The notes under the pieces: model-generated
What the model saw: only the letters and a program-made list of their open reading frames with translations
Told to the model about the DNA's origin: nothing
Databases searched by the model: none
Shown here: positions 9,417 through 18,591 of the stretch, piece by piece
Layout of the letters: the number at the start of each line of letters is the position of its first letter
How positions within the stretch are numbered: position 1 is the first letter of the stretch
Program-made: the position numbers and the translations under genes
Assembly (NCBI RefSeq): GCF_003952665.1
Contig: NZ_CP017946.1
Span: 5,909,001 to 5,973,000 of the forward strand
Direction: 5' to 3'
Length of the DNA: 64,000 bases
Origin: Bosea sp. Tri-49
Lineage (GTDB): Bacteria > Pseudomonadota > Alphaproteobacteria > Rhizobiales > Beijerinckiaceae

Positions 9417-10115
9417 GTGAACGCGTCTCGCCGCCCGAGCATCACCGGTCTGCGTCGATTTCTGGATCTCGAGCAGCAGCGCGACTGGATACAAGGCAAG
9501 ACGATCCTGCTCGACGCCGACGAGCGCTGCGAGTCTCTGGAACTGCGTCTCAAATACGTCGCACGGTTCGGGAAGCTGCTGTGCCGGCCGCAGGCTCGAG
9601 ACGTTCTGGAAATTCTCCGGGACTACGGCCGCGACTGCATCCCGATCCCGCGCCGGACCGAACGGCACTACTGGTCGGTTTCCTGCCTGCCCTCGACTCC
9701 GGGCAAGGCGCTCATTCGCGTCAATGCGAGCTGGATGGAGCTTTTCTCGCTCTATGCGGACGATGAGGGTATCCGCGCGCTGTTTCTGGTGCATCTTTCC
9801 GATTTTACCAGGGACCATTCGCTCGACCCGGACCAGGTGGACGAAGCTTTCCTTGAGCGCTGCGTGATGACGCCGGAAGACGTCAGCTATGTCTTCCCCC
9901 GCGGCGAGGACATTTTCGGCATCAAGGTCCGCGGCTTCTCTTCGATCGGCAAATTCCTCGCGGAGCGCGATGCGTTGCAGGCCATCCGGACGTTCAATCT
10001 GACGCATATGAACCGGGGCCGGAACGCCTATCAGGCGAGCCACTGCTACAGCTTGGCTGACCACATGTTGAGTGATCATGGGGCGGATAACGACGCTTCC
10101 GTCGGAGCGCGATGA
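9417..10115 (+). CDS. Hypothetical protein
   Basis: A 232-residue soluble protein starting at GTG 9417, rich in charged residues, without signal peptide or membrane segment. I do not recognise the family. It is arginine- and aspartate-rich and has a well-formed middle section (RTERHYWSVSCLPSTPGKA, then LIRVNASWMELFSLYAD), and its codon use matches its neighbours, so it looks like a genuine protein. It follows the hemolysin III gene by 63 bases on the same strand. No function is proposed. Confidence 0.6.
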   Translation: MNASRRPSITGLRRFLDLEQQRDWIQGKTILLDADERCESLELRLKYVARFGKLLCRPQARDVLEILRDYGRDCIPIPRRTERHYWSVSCLPSTPGKALIRVNASWMELFSLYADDEGIRALFLVHLSDFTRDHSLDPDQVDEAFLERCVMTPEDVSYVFPRGEDIFGIKVRGFSSIGKFLAERDALQAIRTFNLTHMNRGRNAYQASHCYSLADHMLSDHGADNDASVGAR

Positions 10116-10230
10116 CGCTGCGGCGGGGAGAACGCTAGCGCTCGTGAAGTTGCGATTTCGGCAACATCGGGAACTCGCGCCGCTGGGTTGAGTTGAACTC
10201 GATCTCCAGAGGGCAAAACGAGATCCTGGC

Positions 10231-11109
10231 ATGAGTCTGCCCGCGCCAAGCCGACTGCGTCTCTCCGGTGGAACCGAGCTTGCCTATTTTACCGCGGGCG
10301 ATCTATCCAGCCCCGCCTTGCTCCTCCTGCACGGGTTTCCCAGCTCGGCACATACATTCCGCGACGTATTTCAGGGACTGGCGCGCAAAGCATATGTGAT
10401 CGCGCCCGATCTTCCGGGCCATGGCCAGTCCGATGTTCCGCCGACACCCTCCTTTGCAGCGTTCAGCGATGCAGTTTCAGAATTGCTGGCCCATCTCGGG
10501 ATTGGTCGCCGCTACATCTACCTGCACGACTGGGGCGCACCTGCGGGCCTGCACATCGCCATGCAGGCGCCCGAGCTTGTCTCGGGCTTGATCATCCAGA
10601 ACGCCAACGCACATCGAACCGGCTTCGGCCCCCTGTGGGACGCCACGTTGAAGTTCTGGTCGGAACCGACAAAGGAGAACGAAGCGGCCGCAACCGTCCA
10701 CCTGACCTTCGAGTTCACGCGCGAGCAATACACGGGTGACCTGCCCGAGGACGTCGCGGCCACGATCAGAGGCGAACCCTGGGTCGAGGACTGGCGGGTG
10801 ATGAATTTTCCCGGCCGCATGGAGACCCACCGTGCGCTTATCGCCGACTACAAGAACTACGCTGCGCGTTTCGATGCGATCGCCGCCCATCTCAAGAAAT
10901 GGCAACCGCCTGCGCTCATGCTGTGGGGCCGTCACGACCCATTCTTCGAGATCGCTGAAACGTTGTCATGGCTGCAGGATTTGCCGCGCATGGAAGCGCA
11001 TATTTTCGACGGCGGGCATTTCCTGCTCGAAACGCACGCCGAGCCAGCACTCTCCCTCATGATGGAGTTCATCACGCGAACACAGGAGAGATGCAGGCAG
11101 ATTCCCTGA
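10231..11109 (+). CDS. Alpha/beta hydrolase, epoxide hydrolase/haloalkane dehalogenase-like
   Basis: A 292-residue alpha/beta hydrolase. The oxyanion region is LLHGFPSSAHTF. The nucleophile elbow reads HDWGAPAG, placing Asp rather than Ser as the nucleophile, which marks the epoxide hydrolase/dehalogenase branch. The acid is in LWGRHDPFFE and the catalytic His in GGHFLLETH. A cap domain lies between about residues 130 and 215. The enzyme should hydrolyse an epoxide or a carbon-halogen bond through an ester intermediate. It has no obvious metabolic partners next to it. Confidence 0.9.
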   Translation: MSLPAPSRLRLSGGTELAYFTAGDLSSPALLLLHGFPSSAHTFRDVFQGLARKAYVIAPDLPGHGQSDVPPTPSFAAFSDAVSELLAHLGIGRRYIYLHDWGAPAGLHIAMQAPELVSGLIIQNANAHRTGFGPLWDATLKFWSEPTKENEAAATVHLTFEFTREQYTGDLPEDVAATIRGEPWVEDWRVMNFPGRMETHRALIADYKNYAARFDAIAAHLKKWQPPALMLWGRHDPFFEIAETLSWLQDLPRMEAHIFDGGHFLLETHAEPALSLMMEFITRTQERCRQIP

Positions 11110-11230
11110 GAGAACGTCCGCGAGCTATCCTGGAGCCGTTTCAGGGCGCGGCGTGATCCACCGCTGCGTCGCCGGGGCCAACGACGGAGCGCTTCGTCGA
11201 ACCACCTGCGCCACTTGGAGGTCAGTCAGC

Positions 11231-11815
11231 GTGAAATCACCGACAGTGAGAGTCATGACCGCGGCCGATGAAGCTTCGGCGGTCGAAATCGTCGTGCTGG
11301 CGTTTGCAACAGATCCCATGGCGAGATGGACCTGGCCGCGGGCAAACCAGTATCTTGCGGCTATGCCGCGAATGGCCCGCGCGTTCGGGAGCAAGGCCTT
11401 CTCCAACGGAAGCGCCTTTTACACCGACGACTACACCGGTGTCGCGCTGTGGCTCCCCCCCAAGGTGCATCCTGACGAGGAAGAGCTCGGTGCGGTGGTC
11501 GAGAGCACGGTTGCGCCCTCTCTTGCCGCCGAAACCACCGCGATATTCGAGCAGATGGCCAAGTACCATCTGACCGAGCCGCATTGGTATTTGCCCCTGA
11601 TCAGCGTCGACCCGGCGCATCAAGGCGAAGGTCACGGCGATGCCTTGATGGCGTACGCGCTTGCACAATGTGACCGCGATCACATGCCGGCCTATTTGGA
11701 ATCCTCGAACCCGCGCAACATGTCTCTCTACCGGCGTCACGGCTTCGAAGCGCTCGGCGAGATTCAGGTCGGTTCGTCGCCGACGCTCGTCCCGATGCTG
11801 CGGCGATCGCGTTGA
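11231..11815 (+). CDS. GNAT family N-acetyltransferase
   Basis: A 194-residue GNAT protein from a GTG at 11231, which has GGAGG 9 bases upstream; the frame is open further upstream but without a supported start. The acetyl-CoA loop is visible as VDPAHQGEGHGDALM near residue 130, followed by the beta-bulge region PAYLESSNPRNMSLYRRHGF typical of the fold. The acceptor substrate is unknown. It is convergent with the molybdenum hydroxylase gene, 167 bases away. Confidence 0.88.
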   Translation: MKSPTVRVMTAADEASAVEIVVLAFATDPMARWTWPRANQYLAAMPRMARAFGSKAFSNGSAFYTDDYTGVALWLPPKVHPDEEELGAVVESTVAPSLAAETTAIFEQMAKYHLTEPHWYLPLISVDPAHQGEGHGDALMAYALAQCDRDHMPAYLESSNPRNMSLYRRHGFEALGEIQVGSSPTLVPMLRRSR

Positions 11816-11982
11816 GTCCCGGGGGCAGTAGGGCGGGGCGCCGAACCTATCCTGGGTGCGCTCATCATGGTTCGCGTTTCTGCGCTGGCATTGCCCATGT
11901 CCTGCCGGCGGCCTTTGATCATGAGCGCAATCAGGATGCGATCGTCCTGTTCAGGAAGCCACCGCCCACTGGCGTAAGCTAC

Positions 11983-14340
11983 CTATCCGATCCGCCCGGA
12001 CTGAACCGCCCGCCAGACCGCTTGAGGCGTCGCGGGCATGTCCAGATGCGTGATGCCATACGGCGCCAGGGCGTCGACCACTGCGTTCATGACCGAAGGC
12101 AGCGAGCCGGCGCAACCGGCTTCGCCGCAACCTTTGGCACCGACTCGGTTATTGAGGGTCGGCACACCCCGGCTCACGAACGAGAAGAACGGGACATCCG
12201 CTGCCCGGGGCAATGCGTAGTCCATGTACGACCCGGTGAGGAGCTGGCCGCTGTCGTCATAGACCGTCCGCTCGAACAGCGCCTGGCCGATGCCCTGTAC
12301 CACGCCGCCATGGAGCTGCCCTTCGACGATCATCGGGTTCACCACGGTTCCGAAGTCATTGATCATGACATAGCGCGCGACCTCGACATGTCCGGTCTCG
12401 GGATCGATCTCGACCTCGGCGACGTGACAGCCATTGGGATAGGCTGAAGGCGCTGCCTTGAAGACATGATCGACGTCGAGCGACTGTGGCAGGTCGGGTG
12501 GCACCGCGGCGCCACCACGCAGCCTCGCCGCGATGTCCATGATCTTGATCGAGCGGTCGGTACCGATGACGGTGAAGCGGCCGTTCGCGAACTCGATATC
12601 GGCGGTATTGGCCTCGAGGAAATGACCGGCGAGCAACTTGCCCTTTTCGATGACGAGCTCGCTCGCTTCGATGATCGCCGAGCCGCTCGCCATCAGCGAT
12701 TTTGAGCCGCCGGTGCCTCCGCCGGCGATCAGCCGGTCGCTGTCGCCCTGGACGAGCTTGATCGCCGCGAAGGGAACGCCGAGCTGGCTGGTGAGGAGCT
12801 GGGCGAAGGGCGTCCAATGTCCCTGGCCATAATCGAGCGTGCCGGTGACGATGCTCACGCTGCCATCCGGCTCGAAATGGATCCCGCCCATTTCGTTCGT
12901 CGGTGGCGCAGTCACCTCAAGATAGCAGCCGATACCGCGCCCGCGCAGCAAGCCCGCCTTCCGGCTCGCCCGCAATCGCCCAGTGTATCCCTTCCAGTCC
13001 GATGCTTCGAGGGCTCGCTCGAACAGCGCCGGGAAATCGCCGCTGTCGTAGACCGTCCCGACCGGCGTGGCCCAGGGCAGTCTGGCAGGCGGGATCAGGT
13101 TGCGCCGCCGCAGGCTCGCGCTGTCGATGCCCATATCGCGCGCCGCCGTATCGATCAGGCGCTCCATGAAATAGTTGCCTTCCGGGCGACCCGCGCCGCG
13201 ATAGGCCCCGATCGGCGGGGTGTTCGTCACCGCACAACGCGTCCGGACCTCGACGAGGGGCGTCCGGTACATGCCGACCGAGTTCTTCCCGATATTCGCC
13301 GTCGGCATCATGGCTCCGACCGGCGTGAGATAGGCGCCCATGTTGGCGACGCCGGTGAAGCGCGTCGCAAGGAAGCGACCGCGAGCGTCCAGCGCCAGCT
13401 CGGCCTCGAAAACCATGTCGCGGCCATGGTGATCCGAGACGAAGCTCTCCGATCGTTGATCGGTCCATTTGACCGGCCGCTTCAACATGCGGGCTGCGTG
13501 GAGGAGAGTGACGTATTCGGGAAACACGGAAGCCTTCATGCCGAACGAGCCGCCGACATGGCCCGTGACCAAGCGCAAGCCGGCAGGCTTCACCCCCATG
13601 GCCGCGGCCAGGTTGTTGCGCATGCCGAAGGCGCCCTGGCTTGGAGCGTGCAGCGTGTAGCGCTTCGACTTGCCATCGAAGCTCGCAATGGCACTGCGCG
13701 GCTCGATCGGGTTGACCACGACGCGGTTGTTGACGATCCGCACCCGGGCGATGTGCGCGGCTCCGGCAAAGGCCGCAGCGACCTTCTCGCCGTCGCCGGA
13801 CTGGAAATCGACGATCAGATTGCCGGCGACATCGTCATAAAGTTGCGGGGCGTCGGCCCCGAGCGCCTGCTCGGCATCGGTGACCGCAGGCAGGATATCG
13901 ATGTCGAGCCTGACCGCCTCCGCGGCGCTCCGGGCCTGATCGGCGGTGCGGGCGACCACCATCGCGACGGGATCGCCGACGAAGCGGACCTTGTCGGCAG
14001 CGAGCGCCGCCCGCTGCGGCCTTTTCATCGGCGCACCATCGCGGCCCGGCACAGCGATCGGCGTCGCGATCGGGTTGTAGCCGTGGCCGTCGAGGTCCGC
14101 CGCGGTGTAGATCGCGACGACACCCTTCATCGCTCGGGCCTCTGCCAGATCGAGATCACGCAGATGGCCATGGGCATGAGGGCTGCGGACGAAGGCTGCG
14201 AAGAGCTGCCGCTCGACGCTAAGATCGTCCGTGTAGCGCCCGTGCCCCTGCACGAGGATCGCATCCTCCCTGCGCGGCACAGGTTGACCGATCCCGACCG
14301 AGGCCATGAGATCGCTGTCACGGGAATCGCTTGGGTTCAT
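11983..14340 (-). CDS. Xanthine dehydrogenase/CoxL-type molybdopterin-binding subunit (orphan)
   Basis: A 785-residue large subunit of the molybdenum hydroxylase family. The order is: N-terminal hammerhead domain starting at GIGQPVPRREDAILVQGHGRY, GHVGGSFGMK near 300, GAYRGAGRPE near 410, and the C-terminal GAKGCGEAG carrying the catalytic Glu. The AYRGAGR signature is that of form II/xanthine-dehydrogenase-like members, not the AYxCSFR of true CO dehydrogenase. The ATG at 14340 is preferred over a longer frame to 14478 that lacks family sequence. No FeS (small) or FAD (medium) subunit gene adjoins it, unlike a normal three-gene operon. The substrate is unknown. Confidence 0.9.
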   Translation of the reverse strand: MNPSDSRDSDLMASVGIGQPVPRREDAILVQGHGRYTDDLSVERQLFAAFVRSPHAHGHLRDLDLAEARAMKGVVAIYTAADLDGHGYNPIATPIAVPGRDGAPMKRPQRAALAADKVRFVGDPVAMVVARTADQARSAAEAVRLDIDILPAVTDAEQALGADAPQLYDDVAGNLIVDFQSGDGEKVAAAFAGAAHIARVRIVNNRVVVNPIEPRSAIASFDGKSKRYTLHAPSQGAFGMRNNLAAAMGVKPAGLRLVTGHVGGSFGMKASVFPEYVTLLHAARMLKRPVKWTDQRSESFVSDHHGRDMVFEAELALDARGRFLATRFTGVANMGAYLTPVGAMMPTANIGKNSVGMYRTPLVEVRTRCAVTNTPPIGAYRGAGRPEGNYFMERLIDTAARDMGIDSASLRRRNLIPPARLPWATPVGTVYDSGDFPALFERALEASDWKGYTGRLRASRKAGLLRGRGIGCYLEVTAPPTNEMGGIHFEPDGSVSIVTGTLDYGQGHWTPFAQLLTSQLGVPFAAIKLVQGDSDRLIAGGGTGGSKSLMASGSAIIEASELVIEKGKLLAGHFLEANTADIEFANGRFTVIGTDRSIKIMDIAARLRGGAAVPPDLPQSLDVDHVFKAAPSAYPNGCHVAEVEIDPETGHVEVARYVMINDFGTVVNPMIVEGQLHGGVVQGIGQALFERTVYDDSGQLLTGSYMDYALPRAADVPFFSFVSRGVPTLNNRVGAKGCGEAGCAGSLPSVMNAVVDALAPYGITHLDMPATPQAVWRAVQSGRIG

Positions 14341-14543
14341 CGAGGACCGGCCGTGGGCAAACAAGACAGGGATATCAGGATACCCTTGATAGGGCGGCAG
14401 TCCGATCCGCTGAAAGAGCGCCGACTGCAGCCCCGCCCAGCGCCCAGCGGTTGCGAAACGCGCTGGCTGAGCCAGCATAGTCGCCAGCGCCTGGCGGCTC
14501 GTCGCCGCGCAGACCGGACGAACGGAACGGAACAGGTGTCCTG

Positions 14544-15560
14544 ATGGGCCTACGCTTCATCTTCATGCTCACCCGCAACGACCGGACGGTCAGCGATGCG
14601 ATGGAGCAGCTTCGGACGGCTCTGGCTCTTGGAGTCCGGCATATCGGCTTCAAGGACATCGGCTTGCCGCTCGACACGCTGAAAGCGCTCAACGCGGCGA
14701 TCAAGGCCGGCGGCGCAACCTCCTATCTCGAAGTCGTCTCGCTCGATCGCGACAGCGAGATCGCGTCTGCGAAAGCTGCGGTCGAGATCGGCATCGACAT
14801 TCTGCTTGGCGGGACGAGGGTCGACGATGTGCTGCCGATCATCGCCGGCACCACGATCCAGTACTGCCCGTTCCCGGGCACGATCTCCGGACATCCGAGC
14901 GTGCTGAGGGGGAGCATCGACGAAATCGTCGCCAGCGCGCAGGCCATGGCCGCACGCGACGGCGTGCACGGCCTCGATCTCCTGGCCTATCGCTCGCACG
15001 AGAACGTCCCGGCGCTCATCGAAGCCGTCTGCTCCGCGGTGTCGAAGCCCGTCTATGTGGCCGGATCGATCGACACCCCGGGTCGCATCGCAGCCTTGAA
15101 GGAGGCCGGGGCCGCCGGTTTCACCATTGGCACGGCCGCGCTCGATGGAAAATATCCGGCCCATGGCAGCGACGTGCCAAGCCAGCTGAAGACGATCATC
15201 CGTGATGTCGCGATGCTCAACCGGCACATCTCACCGTTCCGCAAGGAGAATCTGGAGAGTGCTTTCGGACGATTTTCCGACAGCTGGCCTCCCCGGCTTG
15301 CCGCATCCGTCAACAATCTGCAGATCAAGCTCGCGAAATTCGAGGGCGAGGCCGGTTGGCATTTCAACAGCCGCGAGGATGAGGTCTTCTTCGTTCACAA
15401 GGGCCGGCTGCTGATGAAGTTCCGCGACCGGGATGAGGTCATCGAAGAAGGGGAGTTCATCGTCGTGCCGCACGGCGTCGAACGTTGTCCGACTGCGCTC
15501 GAAGAGGTCTGTGAGGTCGTCGTGCTTGAGATTGGACCGACGAAGGATGCGTCTGCATGA
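14544..15560 (+). CDS. TIM-barrel (HisA/HisF-like) and cupin fusion protein
   Basis: One 338-residue frame joins two folds. Residues 1 to about 225 look like a TIM barrel with beta-strand repeats such as VRHIGFKDIG, GIDILLGGTRV, KPVYVAGSID and AAGFTIGTAALDGKY, reminiscent of phosphate-binding barrels. Residues about 240-335 form a cupin (WHFNSREDEVFFVHKGRLL, then EGEFIVVPHGVER). In the cupin, the usual second His of the HxH pair is Asn275 and the usual late His is Arg314, so the metal site may be impaired. The stop overlaps the next gene by ATGA. Divergent to the CoxL-like gene. Function unknown. Confidence 0.75.
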   Translation: MGLRFIFMLTRNDRTVSDAMEQLRTALALGVRHIGFKDIGLPLDTLKALNAAIKAGGATSYLEVVSLDRDSEIASAKAAVEIGIDILLGGTRVDDVLPIIAGTTIQYCPFPGTISGHPSVLRGSIDEIVASAQAMAARDGVHGLDLLAYRSHENVPALIEAVCSAVSKPVYVAGSIDTPGRIAALKEAGAAGFTIGTAALDGKYPAHGSDVPSQLKTIIRDVAMLNRHISPFRKENLESAFGRFSDSWPPRLAASVNNLQIKLAKFEGEAGWHFNSREDEVFFVHKGRLLMKFRDRDEVIEEGEFIVVPHGVERCPTALEEVCEVVVLEIGPTKDASA

Positions 15561-16432
15561 CTACACCGATCTGGATCGAGGCTGCGATCAATGGCCCCTG
15601 GGGCAAGGAGCGCCAGCCCGGCATTCCGATCACGATCTCTGACATCGTCGCGGACGGGATCGCGGCGGTCGAGGCCGGCGCGGCGATCGTCCATCTGCAT
15701 GTCTACGACGTCGAGACCGGCCGCCAGCGCGACGACTGGGAGCTCTATGCGCAGGCGATCGAGGGCATCAGAGCCAAGGTCGACGTGATCGTCTATCCGA
15801 CCATCCCCATCCTCGGCTCTGCTTACGCCGGCGACATGATCGGCTCGGGCCGCTACACGCATCTGGAAGAATTGGCCAAGCGTGGCCTGGTCGAATGGGG
15901 CGTGCTCGATCCCGGTTCGTGCAACTGGACGACCTTCGCCGGCATTCCCGAGGGCGAGGCCGGATTCATTTACCAGAACCCCGGCGAGCATATCCGCGAG
16001 GGGATGGACGTCGCGCAGCGCCACAAGATCCATCCGAGCTATGCGATCTACGAGCCCGGCTTCACCCGGCTGGGAGCTGCGTTGGCCAAGGCCTATCCGG
16101 GCATGCCGACGCCGATCTACCGGCTGATGTTCTCCGATGCCTTCGCCTGGGGCTTTCCACCGAAGCCCTACGCGCTCGAAGCGCATCTTGCGCTGCTAGC
16201 GGATTGTGCGCGCCAAGCTCCCGTGATGATCGCGGGGCTCGGCGTCGACCTCACGGAGATCGTCGCCCCGGCGGTCGCGCGCGGCGTCCATGTCCGCGCC
16301 GGGCTGGAGGATGCGCCCTTCGGCGAAACGCGTACGAACGCGCAATTGATCGCCGACATGGTCTGCAAGGTGGAGGTTGCCGGCGGCCGGCCCGCGAGTG
16401 TGGCGGAGGTCAGGGCGAGCCTAGCGGCTTGA
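15557..16432 (+). CDS. BKACE family protein (DUF849, beta-keto acid cleavage enzyme)
   Basis: A 291-residue TIM-barrel zinc enzyme. BKACE members condense acetyl-CoA with a beta-keto acid and release acetoacetate and a new acyl-CoA. The zinc pair His46-x-His48 is visible in VHLHVYD; the Arg usual two residues later in the family (HxHxR) is Tyr50 here. Further family sequence is GVLDPGSCNW and the late RAGLEDAPFG with its conserved Glu. It is coupled to the fusion gene by a 4-base overlap, so the two proteins probably act on one pathway. The keto acid is not identifiable. Confidence 0.88.
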   Translation: MTTPIWIEAAINGPWGKERQPGIPITISDIVADGIAAVEAGAAIVHLHVYDVETGRQRDDWELYAQAIEGIRAKVDVIVYPTIPILGSAYAGDMIGSGRYTHLEELAKRGLVEWGVLDPGSCNWTTFAGIPEGEAGFIYQNPGEHIREGMDVAQRHKIHPSYAIYEPGFTRLGAALAKAYPGMPTPIYRLMFSDAFAWGFPPKPYALEAHLALLADCARQAPVMIAGLGVDLTEIVAPAVARGVHVRAGLEDAPFGETRTNAQLIADMVCKVEVAGGRPASVAEVRASLAA

Positions 16433-16500
16433 CCCGGACAGTGGCGGCGATCGGCGTCAGCGATTAGCCTCTCGTGTTTCCGGTACGCGAGGGGAACGCC

Positions 16501-16914
16501 ATGGCGTCGGTGACGATCGAACTGCGCAATGTCGAGGGCACGCAGGCCGCGATAGGCTGGGCCGGCGCGCATACCGTCGTCGTCGATCGCCCTGACGGCA
16601 GGGCTGGCGGCATGGGGCTCGGCTTCAACGGCGCGCAATTGCTCGCGCTCGCCCTTGGCGGCTGCTTCTGCAACGATCTGCGCTATGCCGCTGATGAGCT
16701 CGGGGTCGCGCTCGGGCGGATCGCCATCTCGGTCACGGTCGAACTGGAGGGCAGCCCGCTGCTGACGACGGCGGCGACGATGAACGTCGCGTGCGAGATG
16801 CAGGACAGCTCAGACGCTGCGCCTGTCATCGAAAAGGCCAAGGCGATCTGCATGGTCGCCAACTCGCTCGGCCGCGGCTTTCCGGTGGCGATCGAGCAGG
16901 CCGGGGGCGCCTGA
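16501..16914 (+). CDS. OsmC family protein
   Basis: A 137-residue OsmC/Ohr-fold protein. The conserved N-terminal half ends at GFNGAQLLALALGGCFCNDL, holding the redox cysteine; the second conserved Cys is at AICMVANS. Members reduce organic hydroperoxides or serve as stress proteins. The ATG at 16501 has GAGGGGAA 6 bases upstream and is preferred to a GTG at 16474. It lies 68 bases after the BKACE gene on the same strand. Confidence 0.88.
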   Translation: MASVTIELRNVEGTQAAIGWAGAHTVVVDRPDGRAGGMGLGFNGAQLLALALGGCFCNDLRYAADELGVALGRIAISVTVELEGSPLLTTAATMNVACEMQDSSDAAPVIEKAKAICMVANSLGRGFPVAIEQAGGA

Positions 16915-16988
16915 GACAGCGTGTCGGCTGGCTTTCCCCGGCGGAGCGCCTACATCGGGTAGCAGCCATCACAGCGCCGCGAGCCTCA

Positions 16989-18353
16989 ATGTCCGAACGC
17001 GATAGCGAAGCCAACCGATTCTCCGCCCGCGCGGCGCGCTATGCCCGCGTCGGCGCCAATGTCGGCGGCGTGGCGGCGCGCATCGCCGGCACCAAGCTGT
17101 TCGGGCTGGAAGGCCGCAACGCCACCAATGCGGAGGCGCTGGCGAAGGCGCTCGGCGGGCTGAAGGGCCCGCTGATGAAGGTGGCGCAGCTCGTCGCCAC
17201 TATTCCCGACGTGGTTCCGCCGGAATACGCCGCCGAACTGCAGAAGCTGCAATCGGAAGCGCCGCCGATGGGAGCGGCCTTCGTCAAGCGCCGCATGCAG
17301 GCCGAACTCGGAGCGACCTGGCGCGAGCGCTTTGCCGAGTTCGATTTGAAGCCGGCGGCTGCCGCCTCGCTCGGGCAAGTGCATCGGGCGGTCTCGCTCG
17401 ACGACGCCCCGCTCGCCTGCAAGCTCCAGTACCCCGACATGGAGTCGGCCGTGGAGGCCGATATCTCCCAGCTTGAGATCCTGTTCGGGCTGCACCGACG
17501 CATGGGCGCGGTGATCGACACCAGCGAGATCGCCAAGGAGATCAGCGCCCGCGTCCGCGAGGAACTCGACTATCGCCGCGAGGCTAAGCATGTCGCGCTC
17601 TACCAGAACATGCTGGCTGCAACGCCGGAGGTCCGCGTGCCCAATGTCGTGCCGGAGCTGTCGACGCGGCGCCTTCTGACCATGGGCTGGCTCGAGGGCG
17701 ACAAGATCCTCAACCACAAGCAGGCGAGCCAGGAGGTCCGCGACAGGATCTCGACCGCGATGTTCCGGGCCTGGTGGCGGCCGTTCAGCCATCACGGCGT
17801 GATCCATGGCGACCCGCATCTCGGCAACTACACGGTTTTCCAGGACGGCGGCGAGCCAGGGGGCATCAACCTGCTCGACTATGGCTGCATCCGGATCTTC
17901 CCGCCGAGTTTCGTCGGCGGCGTGGTCGATCTCTATCGCGGCCTGCTTACAGGTGAGGAGGCCCGCGTCGTCCACGCCTATGAGGTCTGGGGCTTCAAGG
18001 GGCTCAACAAGGAGCTGATCGATACTCTCAACATCTGGGCGAAGTTCATCTACGGCCCGCTGCTGGAGGATCGCACGCGCCGCATCGCCGAGGGCGTAAA
18101 ACCGTCGGAATACGGCCGCAAGCAGGCTTTCCAAGTCCATTCGGCGCTGAAGGCGCGGGGCCCGGTGACCGTGCCGCGCGAGTTCGTCTTCATGGACCGG
18201 GCCGCGATCGGCTTAGGGGGCGTCTTCCTGCATCTCGACGCCGAGCTGAATTTCCACCGGCTGTTCGAGCAGGAGATCGCGGATTTCAGCGTCGCGCGCG
18301 TGGCGAGCGAGCAAGGCGCGGCGCTGGCGGCGGCTGGTCTCGGCAGTTCCTGA
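16989..18353 (+). CDS. ABC1/UbiB (ADCK-like) family atypical kinase
   Basis: A 454-residue atypical protein-kinase-like protein. The N-terminal extension holds GPLMKVAQLVATIPD, matching the KxGQ motif region with Ala in place of Gly. The alanine-rich nucleotide loop is AAAASLGQVHRA, the catalytic loop IHGDPHLGNY and the metal-binding DYG. UbiB-like proteins support ubiquinone biosynthesis or lipid homeostasis, probably as ATPases. There is no C-terminal membrane pair as in UbiB itself, so it belongs to the soluble branch. The ATG at 16989 is the first with family sequence after it. Confidence 0.9.
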   Translation: MSERDSEANRFSARAARYARVGANVGGVAARIAGTKLFGLEGRNATNAEALAKALGGLKGPLMKVAQLVATIPDVVPPEYAAELQKLQSEAPPMGAAFVKRRMQAELGATWRERFAEFDLKPAAAASLGQVHRAVSLDDAPLACKLQYPDMESAVEADISQLEILFGLHRRMGAVIDTSEIAKEISARVREELDYRREAKHVALYQNMLAATPEVRVPNVVPELSTRRLLTMGWLEGDKILNHKQASQEVRDRISTAMFRAWWRPFSHHGVIHGDPHLGNYTVFQDGGEPGGINLLDYGCIRIFPPSFVGGVVDLYRGLLTGEEARVVHAYEVWGFKGLNKELIDTLNIWAKFIYGPLLEDRTRRIAEGVKPSEYGRKQAFQVHSALKARGPVTVPREFVFMDRAAIGLGGVFLHLDAELNFHRLFEQEIADFSVARVASEQGAALAAAGLGSS

Positions 18354-18435
18354 CGATCGGAATCGTCAATACAGTTGTGACGCGGCACCACATGTTTCGC
18401 CGGGGTCGCTGCCATAAGTTACGCTTGATATCATA

Positions 18436-18453
18436 ATTTAAATCGATTTAAAT
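18436..18453. promoter_or_regulatory. Perfect 18-base AT-only-arm palindrome upstream of the transhydrogenase operon
   Basis: ATTTAAATCGATTTAAAT reads identically on both strands. A second small palindrome, TGATATCA, lies at 18426-18433. They sit in a 238-base non-coding gap before the aa3 subunit IV-like gene, in a strongly AT-rich island within a GC-rich chromosome. This is a likely promoter and operator region for the 18592-21905 operon. The binding factor is unknown. Confidence 0.5.
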
Positions 18454-18591
18454 CATGGCCGATGCGGTTTTTCCTTAGCGGCATGACGCTGTTGCCTAGA
18501 AAATGGGCGTAGTCGTTCCGGCGCTCCGTTGCCGACCCTTGGCAGGTGCGGTACAGGGCGTAAGAATAGGATTGAACTCGGGACTCTTTTC

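Noticed and set aside
12817..14544. A 575-residue plus-strand frame opposite the CoxL-like gene
   Set aside because: Composition is typical of antisense shadow and all family motifs are on the minus strand.
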